This document shows, piece after piece, positions 29,120 to 39,819 of a DNA stretch of 64,000 nucleotides. The stretch comes from Hydrogenophaga sp. (GTDB lineage Bacteria > Pseudomonadota > Gammaproteobacteria > Burkholderiales > Burkholderiaceae_C), in contig NZ_SDDV01000005.1 of assembly GCF_014773545.1 (NCBI RefSeq), forward strand, positions 147,896-211,895, written 5' to 3'. The notes under the pieces were generated by a model, which had not been told where the DNA came from, searched no databases, and saw only the letters and a program-made list of their open reading frames with translations. Positions within the stretch are counted from its first letter, which is position 1. Every line of letters begins with the position of its first letter. The translations under genes and the position numbers were made by a program.

Positions 29120-29371
29120 TCAAGCCGCAGCCGCTTCGTCGCCTACTGCGGCGGAAAACTGCACCGGACGCCCCGGCACGATGGTCGAGATGGCGTGCTT
29201 GTAGACCATTTGCGTGACCGTGTTGCGCAGCAACACCACGTACTGGTCAAAAGATTCGATCTGGCCTTGCAGCTTGATGCCGTTGACCAAGTAGATAGAG
29301 ACCGGAATGTGCTCGCGGCGCAATTGGTTCAGAAAAGGGTCTTGCAAAAGCTGGGCTTTGTTGTTGCTCAC
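29120..29371 (-). CDS. hfq: RNA chaperone Hfq
   Basis: Hfq is a hexameric Sm-like protein that pairs small RNAs with mRNAs. The 83-residue protein begins [19 protein letters not shown] and has Sm1 ([20 protein letters not shown]) and Sm2 (YKHAIST) motifs, with a short Ala-rich tail. The start is GTG at 29371, not the upstream in-frame start: GGAG sits seven bases before it, and the encoded residues match the conserved Hfq N-terminus. Confidence 0.97.
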   Translation of the reverse strand: MSNNKAQLLQDPFLNQLRREHIPVSIYLVNGIKLQGQIESFDQYVVLLRNTVTQMVYKHAISTIVPGRPVQFSAAVGDEAAAA

Positions 29372-29449
29372 GATATGCTCCGTGTTCGAAGTGATTGAGA
29401 AGGCGTCAACCATACCACAGCGATGCAGCGCAAACGGCAGCGGTGGCGC

Positions 29450-30790
29450 TCAAGCAGCGTCTTTGAAGGGATTGGTCGAAGTCTTGAACTCGATGCGCAG
29501 CGGCGTGCCGACCAGCTCGAATGCCGCGCGAAAACGGCCTTCGAGAAAGCGTTTGTACGTCTGGGGCACGTGTTCGAGCGAATTGCCGTGGATCACGATC
29601 ACCGGCGGGTTCATGCCACCTTGGTGCGCATAGCGCATTTTGGGGCGGAACATGCCGCTGCGCTGCGGCGCCTGAAACGCCAGCGCCTCCAGCAGCAAGC
29701 GCGTCAGTACCGGGGTCGACATCTTGCGCATGGCCGATGCGTGCGCCTGCGCAATCGACTTCCACAGCGGGCCCAGACCCTGGCGTTTTTGCGCCGAGAT
29801 CAGGTGCAGCGCAGCAAACTTGAGGAAGGCCAGCCGGGTTTCAATCTGGCGCTCGATTTGTTGACGCTGGTAGGCGTCGACCGCGTCCCACTTATTGATC
29901 GCCAGCACCACGGCGCGCCCACTCTCGAGGATGTAGCCGGCGATGTGAGCGTCCTGGTCGGTCACGCCCTCAGTGGCGTCGAGCAACAGCAGCACCACGT
30001 GCGCGCGCTCGATGGCCTGCAAGGTTTTGATGACTGAAAATTTTTCGATCGCCTCGAACACGCGGCCCTTGCGGCGAATGCCGGCCGTGTCTATCAGCTC
30101 GTATTTTTGCCCGTTGCGCTCGAACGGCACCGAAATCGCGTCGCGTGTGGTGCCCGGCTGGTCAAACGCCACCAGGCGCTCTTCGCCCAGCCAGGTGTTG
30201 ATCAGGGTTGACTTGCCGACATTCGGGCGTCCGGCCACCGCCAGCCGGATCACGCCTGCGGCGCTCTCAGGATCGCCGTCGTCCTCGGGACTGAGATCGG
30301 GAATCAACTCGAGGGCTTGCTCGAGCATGGAGCGAACACCCTGGCCGTGGGCGCCGGAGACCGGCAGCACCTGGCCTAGGCCGAGCTCGAAAAACTCCAC
30401 CAGTTGCAGACCCTCGGTCATGCCCTCGGCCTTGTTGGCCACCAGCACGGTGGGCTTGCCCAGGCGCCGCAGGTACCGGGCAATCTCGTGGTCTTGCGCG
30501 TTGCTGCCGGCGCGCGCATCGAGCACGAAAATCACCACATCGGCCTCGGCCACCGCCTGCCGTGTCTGCTTGGCCATCTCGCGGTAGATGCCTTGCGCGG
30601 CGTCGGGCTCGAAGCCGCCGGTGTCGATGACGATGTACGGGCGCCGCCCAAGCTGGCCGTTGCCGTAGTGGCGGTCGCGCGTGAGACCGGCCAAGTCGGC
30701 CACGATGGCGTCGCGTGAACTCGTCAGGCGGTTAAACAGGGTGGACTTGCCCACATTGGGCCGCCCCACCAGGGCGATGACGGGTTTCAC
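29450..30790 (-). CDS. der: Ribosome biogenesis GTPase Der (EngA)
   Basis: Der has two tandem G domains and a KH-like C-terminal domain, and it helps 50S assembly. The 446-residue protein has the first G1 motif GRPNVGKS at 9-16 and a second GRPNVGKST in the middle (around residue 187). Each domain has its G3 motif (DTGG, DTAG) and G4 motif (NKAE, NKWD). The C-terminal domain ends in [15 protein letters not shown]. It lies 44 bases after bamB and is followed by hfq. Confidence 0.96.
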   Translation of the reverse strand: MKPVIALVGRPNVGKSTLFNRLTSSRDAIVADLAGLTRDRHYGNGQLGRRPYIVIDTGGFEPDAAQGIYREMAKQTRQAVAEADVVIFVLDARAGSNAQDHEIARYLRRLGKPTVLVANKAEGMTEGLQLVEFFELGLGQVLPVSGAHGQGVRSMLEQALELIPDLSPEDDGDPESAAGVIRLAVAGRPNVGKSTLINTWLGEERLVAFDQPGTTRDAISVPFERNGQKYELIDTAGIRRKGRVFEAIEKFSVIKTLQAIERAHVVLLLLDATEGVTDQDAHIAGYILESGRAVVLAINKWDAVDAYQRQQIERQIETRLAFLKFAALHLISAQKRQGLGPLWKSIAQAHASAMRKMSTPVLTRLLLEALAFQAPQRSGMFRPKMRYAHQGGMNPPVIVIHGNSLEHVPQTYKRFLEGRFRAAFELVGTPLRIEFKTSTNPFKDAA

Positions 30791-30834
30791 GAAAAAAACT
30801 TTCTTTTAAGGTCCGCGCGCAGCGCGAACCCGGT

Positions 30835-32004
30835 TCACTGCGGCCGCCAGGCGTAGATGCCGCCGTTGCGCGTTTGCACCACCAGCACATTGCCAGCCAG
30901 CACCGGGGCGGCCAGAATCGGCGAGCCGTCGGTGCTGAGCCGGTTCATTTCGCTGCCGTCCTCGCGGGAGAGCAGGTGTACCCAGCCAGCGTTGTCGCCA
31001 AACACCACCACCCGCCCGAGCACCAGCGGACCGCTGAGATTGCGGTGCTGCAAGCGTGCGCTCTCCCAGACGGGCTCACCCGAGTCGCGTTGCCAGGCCA
31101 GTACGCGGTCGTTCGCATCGGCAGTGAACAACAGGCGTTCGTCACCATGCAGACCGACGCTGCCGCGCGCCGGGCGGCTCCAGGCCAGCGTGCCGCGAGC
31201 GGCGTCGACGCAGCCGACGCTGCGCATGAAAGCGCGCACGCAAACGCTGTTGCCGACCCGGCTGACCGGGCCGACCAGGTCAACCAGGCGCTCGATCTCG
31301 TTGATGCCGCGCGGCGTGGCCAGCGCGACTTCCCAGCGCAGGGCGCCGTTGCGCGGATCAATGCCGAGCAGTCGGCCCGAGAACCCAGCCACCAGCGTGT
31401 CGCCAACCGCCAGCAACACGCCCGGCTGGCTGAGAACCAGCGGGTCGGCCGGGCGCTCCTCACGCCACAGGCGTGCGCCGTTTTTCGCATCGAAAGCCAG
31501 CACGGTGCGATCAGATGTCTGCACGAACACGCGCTCACCGGCCACCAGGGGAGCGGTGAAGACGCGCGCCGGCAGCCGCGCGCGCCAACTCTCACGGCCA
31601 TCGGTGATGGCAACCAATTCGTTCTCCAGCGTCACCACGGCCACGGTGCGGCCATCGGAGCCAACACCGGCAGCCAGCGGCGTCTCCAGGTTCAGGCGCC
31701 AGAGTTCCTGCCCGCTGGCGGCGTCGATTGCCGCCACCGTGCCCGCACCGCCGGCGACAAAAACACGGTCGGCCAGCGCCAGCGGCGTCAGCACGGTGCT
31801 GGAGGCACCGACTTGGGCCGACCATGCCGCTTGCACGCCCAACAGCGCCGTGACCGGGCCCAGCTCAGCCGGACGCGGTGGTTGTGGACCGGAAGCGCAG
31901 GCTGTCAGCAGCGTCAAGCCGATGACCAGCAAGCCCCACTTGAGGGCGCTGCTGCGCTTTGGGCGTGCGCTCGACTGGCGCTTGGATTCGGGCACAGGGA
32001 TCAA
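30835..32004 (-). CDS. bamB: Outer-membrane assembly lipoprotein BamB
   Basis: BamB is the beta-propeller lipoprotein of the BAM complex that inserts outer-membrane proteins. The 389-residue precursor has a lipobox LTAC (Cys36) after a charged N-terminus and a hydrophobic stretch. PQQ-like blade repeats follow (GTVAAIDAASGQELWR, RTVLAFDAKNGARLWR, GRLLGIDPRNGALRW, DRVLAWQRDSGEPVW). The start is TTG at 32004, whose TTGA overlaps the yfgM stop; GTG at 31995 is an alternative. Confidence 0.92.
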   Translation of the reverse strand: MIPVPESKRQSSARPKRSSALKWGLLVIGLTLLTACASGPQPPRPAELGPVTALLGVQAAWSAQVGASSTVLTPLALADRVFVAGGAGTVAAIDAASGQELWRLNLETPLAAGVGSDGRTVAVVTLENELVAITDGRESWRARLPARVFTAPLVAGERVFVQTSDRTVLAFDAKNGARLWREERPADPLVLSQPGVLLAVGDTLVAGFSGRLLGIDPRNGALRWEVALATPRGINEIERLVDLVGPVSRVGNSVCVRAFMRSVGCVDAARGTLAWSRPARGSVGLHGDERLLFTADANDRVLAWQRDSGEPVWESARLQHRNLSGPLVLGRVVVFGDNAGWVHLLSREDGSEMNRLSTDGSPILAAPVLAGNVLVVQTRNGGIYAWRPQ

Positions 32005-32675
32005 GATGCAGCCTCCTGAACAGCCGGCAAGGTGGCGACATCGACGCCGAGCGCGGCCAATTTGACTTCCACCAGACGGCGGTATTCGGTTCTCTCACTC
32101 ATGCCACGCCAAGCGATCAGGTACTGCGCCTGGGCCTCGGCGGGCTTGCCCTGCGCCATCAACACGTCGCCGCGGCGATCGGCCAGCAGCGGCACGAAGG
32201 CGGGTGGCACCTCGGCTTGCAGCGTCAGGAGCGCCTGCTCGAACGCCTGGGCCTCGATATCCAGACCGGCCAGCCGCAGACGCGCCACCGCCTGATAGGA
32301 CGGGTTGTTCGACTCGGTGAGCACCCAATTCAGTGCGCTGCGGGCGTCCTCAGGCCGACCCGCTTCGAACTGCACCCGACCCGCCAGCAGCGCCGCTTGC
32401 GCAGCAAAAATGCTCCGGCCATAGCTGTCTTTGATTTGCGTCAGCGCACGCTGCATGCGCTCGGTGTCGTTGGCCAGGGCGGCGCGTTCGATTTCTTCGT
32501 ACAGCACCGCCGCCTGTGCCCCTTGGCTGCGCTGCCAAAAGCTCCAGCCGGCCCAGGCGGCAAAGCCACCGAGCACGGCGATCAGCACCCAGGTGATGAG
32601 GCTGCCGTAACGGGACCAGAAATGCTTGAACTGATCGAGCTGCTCCTGCTCTTCGAGGTTGAGTGGTGTGGCCAT
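32001..32675 (-). CDS. yfgM: YfgM-family tetratricopeptide ancillary protein
   Basis: A 224-residue protein with a cytoplasmic N-terminus (LNLEEQEQLDQFKHFW), one transmembrane helix (about 25-47), and a periplasmic helical TPR-like domain. YfgM associates with the SecYEG-PpiD translocon and envelope chaperones. It lies between hisS and bamB, as in E. coli and most beta/gammaproteobacteria, and overlaps bamB. Confidence 0.9.
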   Translation of the reverse strand: MATPLNLEEQEQLDQFKHFWSRYGSLITWVLIAVLGGFAAWAGWSFWQRSQGAQAAVLYEEIERAALANDTERMQRALTQIKDSYGRSIFAAQAALLAGRVQFEAGRPEDARSALNWVLTESNNPSYQAVARLRLAGLDIEAQAFEQALLTLQAEVPPAFVPLLADRRGDVLMAQGKPAEAQAQYLIAWRGMSERTEYRRLVEVKLAALGVDVATLPAVQEAAS

Positions 32676-32721
32676 GGGTCAGCGAGGTTGTGAATCGGGC
32701 AATTGTAGGCGCGCCAGCCGC

Positions 32722-34029
32722 TCAGGCGCGGCTCAGCTCGGTGGCCCAGGCGCTTGCGTCGGCCAGCGCTCGCAGCACCTGGGCTGCAGGCGCGCTGGCG
32801 TCGTCGGCACGCGGGCCACGCAGCGGCTTGAGCGCCACCATGCCTTGCTGCAGCTCGTCGGCGCCAAAAATCAGCGCAAAACGCGCGCCGCTGGCATCAG
32901 CCTTCCTGAACTGTGATTTCATGCTGCCCAGACCGTCGGCGCTGGCGGCGTGCATGTGCACCCGCACGCCGTGCTGGCGCAGCGTGCGCAACACCGGCAT
33001 GGCCTGCGCCAGTGCGGCCGCGTCGGGCAGCACGGCGTAGGCGTCGGGTTGCGGCAGCTCGGGCAGTCGGCCCTGCTCTTTGAGCAACTCCAAAATGCGC
33101 TCCATGCCCAGCGCCCAGCCCACCGCCGGCGCCGCCTTGGCGCCGATCTGGGCAAACAAATCGTCGTAGCGGCCGCCGGCGCACACCGTGCCCTGGGCGC
33201 CAAGCTGCGTGGTGACGAACTCGAACACCGACAGGTTGTAGTAATCCAGACCGCGCACCAGCCGCGGGTTGATGCGGTAGGCGATATCGTTCGCGTCGAG
33301 CAGCGCACGCAGGCGCTCGAAGTGCTCCAGCGACTGTGGCCCCAGGTGTTCAAGCAAACGCGGCGCCGCATTCACCAGCGCCTGCAAGGCTGGGTTTTTG
33401 CTGTCCAAAATGCGCAACGGGTTGCTGTGCAGGCGGCGCTTGGCGTCTTCGTCGAGCTGATCGGCGTGCGCTTGCAAATAAGCCACCAGCGCCGCGCGGT
33501 GCGCCAGTCTCTCGGCCGGCTGGCCCAGGCTGTTGATCTCGAGCGTGATACCGGTCAAGCCGAGTTCGGCCCACAGGTCGCAGGCCAGCACGATCAGTTC
33601 GGCGTCGACGTCGGGACCCACAAAACCCAGCGCTTCGACACCGAATTGGTGAAACTGACGGTAACGGCCGCGCTGCGGGCGCTCGTGGCGAAACATCGGA
33701 CCCATGTAATACAGGCGCTTGGGGCCATCGTGCAGCAGCGCATGCTCTAGCACGGCGCGCACCACGCCGGCGGTGTTCTCCGGCCGCAGCGTGAGTTGTT
33801 CGCCGTTGAGCCGGTCTTCGAACGAGTACATCTCTTTTTCGACAATGTCGGTCACTTCGCCCAAGCCGCGCACGAACAGCGCCGTGTGTTCGACGATGGG
33901 GGTGCGCAGGTTGCGATAGCCGTAGCGCTGCAGCAAGGCGCGCAGCTTGTCTTCCAGCCACTCCCAGTGCGCCGACTGCGGCGGTGCGATGTCGTTCATG
34001 CCTTTGACGGCAACAATTTTTTCTGGCAT
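32722..34029 (-). CDS. hisS: Histidyl-tRNA synthetase
   Basis: A class II synthetase charging tRNA-His. The 435-residue protein has KGMNDIAPP at the N-terminus, motif 2 [24 protein letters not shown], the HisA motifs [15 protein letters not shown] and GGRYDDLF, motif 3 [11 protein letters not shown], and a C-terminal anticodon-binding domain. ATG 34029 is preferred; an in-frame GTG ten codons upstream is possible. It follows ispG. Confidence 0.95.
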   Translation of the reverse strand: MPEKIVAVKGMNDIAPPQSAHWEWLEDKLRALLQRYGYRNLRTPIVEHTALFVRGLGEVTDIVEKEMYSFEDRLNGEQLTLRPENTAGVVRAVLEHALLHDGPKRLYYMGPMFRHERPQRGRYRQFHQFGVEALGFVGPDVDAELIVLACDLWAELGLTGITLEINSLGQPAERLAHRAALVAYLQAHADQLDEDAKRRLHSNPLRILDSKNPALQALVNAAPRLLEHLGPQSLEHFERLRALLDANDIAYRINPRLVRGLDYYNLSVFEFVTTQLGAQGTVCAGGRYDDLFAQIGAKAAPAVGWALGMERILELLKEQGRLPELPQPDAYAVLPDAAALAQAMPVLRTLRQHGVRVHMHAASADGLGSMKSQFRKADASGARFALIFGADELQQGMVALKPLRGPRADDASAPAAQVLRALADASAWATELSRA

Positions 34030-34137
34030 TTCGATTTGGGTTGATGCCGCTGAAACCACACCGTCGCTGCGGCGTGCGGCGCTGGCACGGGTGCTCGCGG
34101 CGCGTCTGCAAACGGGTGCGCGAACGCAGGCGCGGGC

Positions 34138-35433
34138 TCAGGGTGTGGCGCCAAAGCGCTTTTCGACGTAGTTCTCGACGATCTGCTGAAACTCGTGCGC
34201 GATCTCGGTGCCGCGCAGCGTCAGCACTTTGTGACCGTCGATATAGACCGGCGCTGCCGGCGCTTCGCCGGTGCCGGGCAGGCTGATACCGATGTCGGCG
34301 TGCTTGCTCTCGCCCGGCCCGTTGACGATGCAGCCCATCACTGCCACCTTGAGGTTTTCCACCCCGGGATAGCGCTGGCGCCAGACCGGCATGGCCGCGC
34401 GCAGGTAGCCGTCGATCTGCTGCGTGAGCTCCTGAAAGCTGGAGCTGGTGGTGCGGCCGCAACCAGGGCAGGCGGTGACGCTGGGCACAAAGCTGCGCAG
34501 GCCCAGGGCCTGCAAAATTTCTTGCGCCACCACCACCTCCTGCGTGCGCGACTCGCCCGGCTGCGGCGTGAGCGAGACACGGATGGTGTCGCCAATACCC
34601 TGCTGCAACAGAATCGACAGCGCTGCCGTCGATGCCACCGCGCCTTTGGTGCCCATGCCGGCTTCGGTCAGGCCCAGGTGCAAGGTGTAGTCGCAGCGCC
34701 GCGCCAGCTCTTGATACACCGCAATCAGGTCTTGCACGCCGCTGACCTTGCACGACAGCACGATGTCGTCGGCGTGCAGACCCAACTCCTGGGCGCGCTG
34801 GGCCGATTCCAGCGCAGAACTGATCAGCGCCTCGTACATCACCTGACGCGCCTCCCAGGGCTGGCTGCGCTGCGCGTTCTGATCCATCAGGCGCGCCAAC
34901 AGGTCTTGGTCCAGACTGCCCCAGTTGACGCCGATACGGATCGGCTTGTGCAGCCGGGCGGCAATCTCCACCATTTGTGCAAACTGGCGTTCGCCCTTGT
35001 CGCCGCGCCCGACGTTGCCGGGGTTGATGCGGTACTTGGACAGCGTCTGGGCGCAGGCCGGGTACTCGCTAAGCAGCTTGTGTCCGTTGTAATGGAAGTC
35101 GCCGATCAAGGGCACGTTGACGCCCATGCGGTCGAGCTGCTCGCGGATGTAGGGCACGGCCTGCGCGGCGGCCTCGTTGTTGACCGTGATGCGCACCAGC
35201 TCGGAACCCGCCAAGGCAAGCTCCTTGACCTGGATGGCGGTGGCCACCGCGTCGGCGGTGTCGGTGTTGGTCATCGACTGCACGCGCACCGGCGCGTCGC
35301 CGCCAACGGTGACGCGGTGGCTGCCCCAGGCCACCACACCCTGGCGGGTGCGGCGCGCCTGCGGTACCGACAGCGGGATGGCCTGTTCGCTGGCGCCGCA
35401 CGGCGCTAGCGCAAGAACGGATGGGTCTTGCAT
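34138..35433 (-). CDS. ispG: 4-hydroxy-3-methylbut-2-enyl diphosphate synthase
   Basis: IspG (GcpE) is a [4Fe-4S] enzyme of the non-mevalonate isoprenoid pathway. The 431-residue protein has [14 protein letters not shown] and an N-terminal TIM-barrel including GVNWGSLD and [13 protein letters not shown]. The cluster cysteines are in ACPGCGRT and [10 protein letters not shown]. It starts two bases after the rodZ stop. Confidence 0.96.
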   Translation of the reverse strand: MQDPSVLALAPCGASEQAIPLSVPQARRTRQGVVAWGSHRVTVGGDAPVRVQSMTNTDTADAVATAIQVKELALAGSELVRITVNNEAAAQAVPYIREQLDRMGVNVPLIGDFHYNGHKLLSEYPACAQTLSKYRINPGNVGRGDKGERQFAQMVEIAARLHKPIRIGVNWGSLDQDLLARLMDQNAQRSQPWEARQVMYEALISSALESAQRAQELGLHADDIVLSCKVSGVQDLIAVYQELARRCDYTLHLGLTEAGMGTKGAVASTAALSILLQQGIGDTIRVSLTPQPGESRTQEVVVAQEILQALGLRSFVPSVTACPGCGRTTSSSFQELTQQIDGYLRAAMPVWRQRYPGVENLKVAVMGCIVNGPGESKHADIGISLPGTGEAPAAPVYIDGHKVLTLRGTEIAHEFQQIVENYVEKRFGATP

Positions 35434-35435
35434 AT

Positions 35436-36317
35436 TTACTTCACCTCGAAACGGGCCACATTGCTGCGGGCATGGGGACGCAGGTTAAACGGCTGGCCGC
35501 GCAGCGTCACCTCGACCGCGTCGGCGCGTCCGATCACGACCTGGTAGGGGGGAGCCGCAGAAAAATCCATCACGTCCCCGGCCTTGAGCACGCGCCGAAC
35601 CAGCACGCTGCCAGCGCCGTTGATCACTTCGACCCAGGATTCGCCGCTGGCGCGCAGCCGCAGCAAAGCGGCCTCGGTGCCAGCAGCGGCTGCCGGCCCG
35701 GCGGGCCGGGGGGGCGGCGGCTCGACCAGCGGTGCAATCGCAGGCAGCAGCGATGTGGGCGCGGTTTGCAGCGGCGCCTGCGGCTCAGGGGGAATGGGCA
35801 GCGCAGCGGCATCGGGTGGCACGGGCGCAGGCAGCGGCTCTGTGCTCAGCGTCTGGGGCAACGGCGACAGGGGCGCACGCGGCCAAAACGCCAGCAGCAA
35901 GGCCGCCAGCAAGAATGCGGCGGCGATCCAGAACACGGGGCGTGCAAACCACGCAGCCGGGGCCCAGGGTGCCAGACCCGAAGCGGGTTTGAAGGGCAGA
36001 TCGAGAGCCCGCACCGCAGCGCCCAGGCGCGGCAGATGGGCAGCGGGAATCTGCTCCAACACCGGCGCCGGATCGATCTTGAGCTGGCGGCAGGCGCCAG
36101 CGGCCAAGGCGCGGGCAAAGGTCAGGTCGGGCAGTTCTTCGTAGCGACCGGCCTCCAACGCCTCAAGCCGTTTGACCGGCACTTTCAGGCTTGCAGCCAG
36201 GACGGCCACGTGCAAGCCGGCCGCTTCACGCGCCTGACGCAGCCGCAGCGGAGAACTCGGCACCTGATCGGTGCGCGCCGGCTCGGCCGCTTGCAGCGGC
36301 TGCGGGGTCTCATTCAT
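35436..36317 (-). CDS. rodZ: RodZ-like HTH membrane protein
   Basis: RodZ is a bitopic protein that links MreB to the cell-wall elongation machinery. The 293-residue protein has an N-terminal Cro/CI-type helix-turn-helix (about 23-85; [20 protein letters not shown], then [12 protein letters not shown]), one transmembrane helix (about 128-148), a Pro/Ala-rich linker, and a C-terminal DUF4115 beta domain ([21 protein letters not shown]). ATG 36317 overlaps the pilW stop by eight bases. Confidence 0.9.
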   Translation of the reverse strand: MNETPQPLQAAEPARTDQVPSSPLRLRQAREAAGLHVAVLAASLKVPVKRLEALEAGRYEELPDLTFARALAAGACRQLKIDPAPVLEQIPAAHLPRLGAAVRALDLPFKPASGLAPWAPAAWFARPVFWIAAAFLLAALLLAFWPRAPLSPLPQTLSTEPLPAPVPPDAAALPIPPEPQAPLQTAPTSLLPAIAPLVEPPPPRPAGPAAAAGTEAALLRLRASGESWVEVINGAGSVLVRRVLKAGDVMDFSAAPPYQVVIGRADAVEVTLRGQPFNLRPHARSNVARFEVK

Positions 36318-37170
36318 CAAAGGCTCCGCGCTGGTGCGCCGACCACTGGCCCGACTGCGGGTAGCGCCGGCCCAGTTGTTGCGCCAGTTGCGCCATTGCC
36401 TCGGTGTTGCGCAGCCGGCGTTCGATCCGGATGCCCAGCCACAGCGTCTCGGCGTTGGCCAGTTCCGAGTTGTTCAGGCGCCGGATGATGAACTGGGCGC
36501 GCTGATCTTCGGCGCGCCGGTGCAGCAAGTTGGCCAGGTTGTAGGCCGTGATCGGGTTGCCGGGGTCGAGTTCGTAGGAACGGGCAAAATTGGCCTCGGC
36601 CTGAGCCAACTGGCCCATGCGGGTCAGGCATAGGCCGCTGGCCATCAGGGTTCGGGCTTGTCCGGCGTAAGCTGGAACGGCCAGGGCCCGGTTGAACAAT
36701 TCGACCGCCTCGGCGTGGCGGCCCGACTGGCACTGAAACCAGCCGTAATTGTGCAGCGCGTCCGGGTGGCGCGGGTTGATCTGCAGGGCACGCTCGAAGC
36801 TCTCCTGCGTCAGGCGGTCGTCCTGCAGGTGCATGAAGATCAGGCCGCGCAGCACATGGGCTTCGACGAAGTTGGGGTCGGCCGCCAGCGATTGCTTGAC
36901 CTCGTCGAGCGCGATCTTGACCTGGTTTTTTTCAAAATAACCCAGCGCCAACTCGAGCCGGATGCGCGCCCGTTTGCGTTGCGGCGATTCGTCGAACTCG
37001 GTCACCGGTTCGACCCCCGCACCGGCGCTGCGTCCAGCGGCACCGCTTGCACAACCTGAGAGCGCCAGCAGCAACAGCAAGCCCAGCAGCAGCGCGGCCA
37101 GCCAGTGCCCCGTGCACCGCAGCGCCCGAGCGGCCGGGTAGCCTGTACGAATGCTGCACGCCTGAGTCAT
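36310..37170 (-). CDS. pilW: Type IV pilus biogenesis lipoprotein PilW/PilF
   Basis: An outer-membrane lipoprotein of TPR repeats needed to assemble the PilQ secretin. The 286-residue precursor has a lipobox LSGC (Cys40) and about five TPR units (e.g. RLELALGYFEKNQVKIAL, NPRHPDALHNYGWFQCQSG, ARSYELDPGNPITAYNLANL). It sits between rlmN and rodZ, the standard position in beta/gammaproteobacteria. The rest of the pilus machinery is not in the window. Confidence 0.92.
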   Translation of the reverse strand: MTQACSIRTGYPAARALRCTGHWLAALLLGLLLLLALSGCASGAAGRSAGAGVEPVTEFDESPQRKRARIRLELALGYFEKNQVKIALDEVKQSLAADPNFVEAHVLRGLIFMHLQDDRLTQESFERALQINPRHPDALHNYGWFQCQSGRHAEAVELFNRALAVPAYAGQARTLMASGLCLTRMGQLAQAEANFARSYELDPGNPITAYNLANLLHRRAEDQRAQFIIRRLNNSELANAETLWLGIRIERRLRNTEAMAQLAQQLGRRYPQSGQWSAHQRGAFDE

Positions 37171-37176
37171 AGCGAT

Positions 37177-38310
37177 CTACCTGGGGGTCGATGCATGGAA
37201 GTGAAGCGGCTGCTCGCTGGCGCGGCGGCGCTGCGCCAGGCGCTGGACGGCATGGGTGCGGTCGCGCACGTCACCGGCCAGTTGACCGCAGGCGGCGTCG
37301 ATGTCGTCGCCGCGGGTTTTGCGCACCGTTGTGACCAGGCCACCTTCGTTGAGTATCTGAGCAAAATGCAGCACCGCCGCGCGCGACGAGCGCCTGAGCC
37401 CGGCATCGGGGAAGGGGTTGAACGGAATCAGGTTGATCTTACACGGCAAAGCGCGCTGCTTGAGCAGCGCCAGCAGCTCAAGCGCGTGCTCGGGCTGGTC
37501 GTTTACGCCGTCCAGCATGCAGTACTCCAGGGTGATGAAGTCGCGCGGCGCGGCCGGCAAATAGCGCGCGCAGGCATCGAGCAGTTCGGCCAGCGGGTAT
37601 TTGCGGTTCAGTGGCACCAGTGCAGTGCGCAGCGCATCGTTGGGCGCGTGCAGCGACACCGCCAGCGCCACCGGGCAGTCCTGCGCCAGCCGATCCATCA
37701 TGGGCACCACGCCAGAAGTCGAGACCGTGACGCGGCGGCGCGACAGGCCGTAGCCGTGATCGTCCAGCAGCACGCGCAAGACCGGCAACAAGGCGGCGTA
37801 ATTCTGCAGCGGCTCGCCCATGCCCATCAGCACCACGTTGGTGATGACACGCTCGCTGCGGCCCAGGTGTTGGCGCAGAAAAAACTCGGCCTGCCAGAGC
37901 TGGGCCACAATTTCAGCCACGCTGAGGTTGCGTGAAAAGCCCTGGTGGCCGGTAGAGCAAAAGCGGCAGCCCACCGCGCAACCGGCCTGCGACGAAATGC
38001 ACAGCGTGCCGCGGTCTGGCTCGGGAATGAAAACGGTTTCGATCGCGTTGCCCGCGCCCACGTCGAACAGCCACTTGATGGTGCCGTCGACCGACTCCTG
38101 GCGCGACAACTGCGGCAGACCGCTGACGCGGCACAGCGCAGGCAACTGCTGGCGCAGGCTGCGCGCCAGATCGGTCATGGCGTCAAAGTCGGACGCGCCT
38201 TTTTGATGAATCCAGCGAAACAACTGAACCGCGCGAAAGCGCTTCTCGCCCAGTTGTTCGCAAAAGGCGACCAAGCCAGCCAGATCAAAGTCGAGCAGGT
38301 TGATCTTCAT
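37177..38310 (-). CDS. rlmN: 23S rRNA/tRNA (adenine-C2)-methyltransferase RlmN
   Basis: RlmN is a radical-SAM enzyme that makes m2A2503 of 23S rRNA and m2A37 of certain tRNAs. The 377-residue protein has the radical-SAM triad C111-x3-C115-x2-C118 (CAVGCRFC), the N-terminal [14 protein letters not shown] region, GMGEPLQN, and the C-terminal [17 protein letters not shown] with the methyl-accepting cysteine. It lies 22 bases after ndk. Confidence 0.96.
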   Translation of the reverse strand: MKINLLDFDLAGLVAFCEQLGEKRFRAVQLFRWIHQKGASDFDAMTDLARSLRQQLPALCRVSGLPQLSRQESVDGTIKWLFDVGAGNAIETVFIPEPDRGTLCISSQAGCAVGCRFCSTGHQGFSRNLSVAEIVAQLWQAEFFLRQHLGRSERVITNVVLMGMGEPLQNYAALLPVLRVLLDDHGYGLSRRRVTVSTSGVVPMMDRLAQDCPVALAVSLHAPNDALRTALVPLNRKYPLAELLDACARYLPAAPRDFITLEYCMLDGVNDQPEHALELLALLKQRALPCKINLIPFNPFPDAGLRRSSRAAVLHFAQILNEGGLVTTVRKTRGDDIDAACGQLAGDVRDRTHAVQRLAQRRRASEQPLHFHASTPR

Positions 38311-38332
38311 GACAGCCTGGCCAAGACGCCGA

Positions 38333-38758
38333 TCAGCGCGTGTAAACGTTCATGCCGGCAAAGAAAAACGCCACCTCAACCGCCGCCGTCTCGGGTGCGT
38401 CGGAGCCGTGCACGGCGTTGGCGTCTATGCTGTCGGCAAAGTCGGCCCGAATGCTGCCAGCCGCAGCCTTCTTCGGGTCGGTCGCGCCCATCAGGTCGCG
38501 GTTCTTGGCGATAGCGTCCTCGCCTTCGAGCACCTGAATCATTACCGGGCCGGAGATCATGAAATCAACCAGGTCTTTGAAGAACGGGCGCGCCCGGTGC
38601 ACAGCGTAAAAAGCTTCAGCTTCGCCGCGCGAGAGCTGCGCCATGCGAGCAGCGATGACCTTCAGGCCGGCACCTTCAAAACGGGCATAAATTTGACCGA
38701 TGACGTTTTTGGCTACGGCGTCGGGCTTGATGATCGAGAGGGTGCGTTCGATGGCCAT
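38333..38758 (-). CDS. ndk: Nucleoside diphosphate kinase
   Basis: Ndk balances nucleoside triphosphate pools by phosphate exchange through an enzyme-phosphohistidine. The 141-residue length is typical. It has [44 protein letters not shown], and the active-site His in NAVHGSDA. It is the first gene of the long minus-strand series. Confidence 0.97.
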   Translation of the reverse strand: MAIERTLSIIKPDAVAKNVIGQIYARFEGAGLKVIAARMAQLSRGEAEAFYAVHRARPFFKDLVDFMISGPVMIQVLEGEDAIAKNRDLMGATDPKKAAAGSIRADFADSIDANAVHGSDAPETAAVEVAFFFAGMNVYTR

Positions 38759-38793
38759 GGAAATCCTTGGGTTTTTATGAGTGATCGATGGGT

Positions 38794-38811
38794 TTTGCGC
38801 TCCGGCGCAAA
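38794..38811. repeat. Short hairpin upstream of ndk
   Basis: TTTGCGC-TCCG-GCGCAAA forms a perfect 7-bp stem with a four-base loop, about 35 bases before the ndk start. It has no T-run on either strand. It could lie in the ndk leader or be an operator; the role is unknown. Confidence 0.4.
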
Positions 38812-38906
38812 GCTGCTCATTTTACAACGGGGCCGCCGGTCGATTGACGCTGCTGGCCGATCTGGCCCTGCGCCGCAACACCCAAACATCCAGAGACCTG
38901 TCTCAG

Positions 38907-39053
38907 CCTAAATCCGGCAGTTGACCGCGCAGTTTGCGCTGGAAACGCCCAGGAACACACACTCATTTGACCACGAAGGCAGTCACCTGCTGGGTGAGAG
39001 CGCTACGCACCCGATTGAGCCGCCCTGGGGCGCGTCCAACTGCCGGATTTAGG
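38907..39053. mobile_element. 147-bp element with 17-bp perfect terminal inverted repeats (MITE-like)
   Basis: CCTAAATCCGGCAGTTG at 38907-38923 is repeated as its exact reverse complement at 39037-39053. The interior has no start-to-stop gene. This looks like a small non-autonomous element or the joined ends of a decayed insertion sequence. No target duplication is visible beside it. The 148 bases from ndk to this element hold only the hairpin noted upstream of ndk. Confidence 0.65.
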
Positions 39054-39068
39054 ATGATCGACTTGGCT

Positions 39069-39809
39069 TCAGGCGCCTTGTTGTGCCAGCACCAGCGCGG
39101 CCAGTGCGGCGGTCTCGGCGCGCAGCACGCGCGGGCCCAGGGTGACGGGCACAAAGCCGGCGGCACGGGCGGCGGCATCTTCGCCCGGTGATAGCCCGCC
39201 TTCCGGGCCGCTGAGGAACAGCACCGGCGCAGCGGTCGCGGCGTCGCGCAGCACATCGGCCAGCGCACGCGGACCGGCCGCCAGTGAGAGCACGCAGCGC
39301 AACACCGGTGGCGTGGCATCGGGGCTGGCCTGGGCCTTGAGCCAGGTGCTGAGCTCAGCCACTGGCACGATCTCGGGCACCCGGTTGCCGCCACACTGTT
39401 CACACGCCGCGATGGCCACCGCCTGCCAGTGGGTCTGTTTTTTGGTGACGCGTTCGCCGGCGAGGCGCAGCACGCTGTGTGCGGTGTGCAGCGGCTGCAC
39501 GCTGGCTACGCCAAGTTCGGCGGCCTTCTCCACCAGCCAGTCCATGCGTTCGTTGGCCGGCATGCCCAGGGCCAGGTGCACGCGGCGGCCGGCTTCACGC
39601 TCCACGCGGCGGTGGCTGTCCACCCGCACCGCCACGTCGCTGCGGCCCATGCGCAGGATGGTGGCGCTGTGTTCGCCCCCGGCGCCGTTGAACAGCGTGA
39701 TCACGCCACCGGGCTGCAGGCGCAGCACCTGCACGTGCCGCGCGGCGGCTGCGGGCAGCTCCAGCTCGGCGCCGAGGGTCAGCGCGACGGGACAGTGAAA
39801 GCGCGGCAT
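39069..39809 (-). CDS. rsmE: 16S rRNA (uracil(1498)-N(3))-methyltransferase
   Basis: RsmE is a SPOUT-class enzyme that methylates U1498 in the decoding centre. The 246-residue protein has an N-terminal PUA-like domain (MPRFHCPVALT, AARHVQVLRLQPG), the LVEKAAELGVASVQPL segment, and the knotted C-terminal motif FLSGPEGGLSPGEDAAARAAG followed by TLGPRVLRAETA. ATG 39809 is used, excluding an unsupported upstream extension. It lies ten bases after the amgK-like gene. Confidence 0.94.
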   Translation of the reverse strand: MPRFHCPVALTLGAELELPAAAARHVQVLRLQPGGVITLFNGAGGEHSATILRMGRSDVAVRVDSHRRVEREAGRRVHLALGMPANERMDWLVEKAAELGVASVQPLHTAHSVLRLAGERVTKKQTHWQAVAIAACEQCGGNRVPEIVPVAELSTWLKAQASPDATPPVLRCVLSLAAGPRALADVLRDAATAAPVLFLSGPEGGLSPGEDAAARAAGFVPVTLGPRVLRAETAALAALVLAQQGA

Positions 39810-39819
39810 GGCGGCGTGC

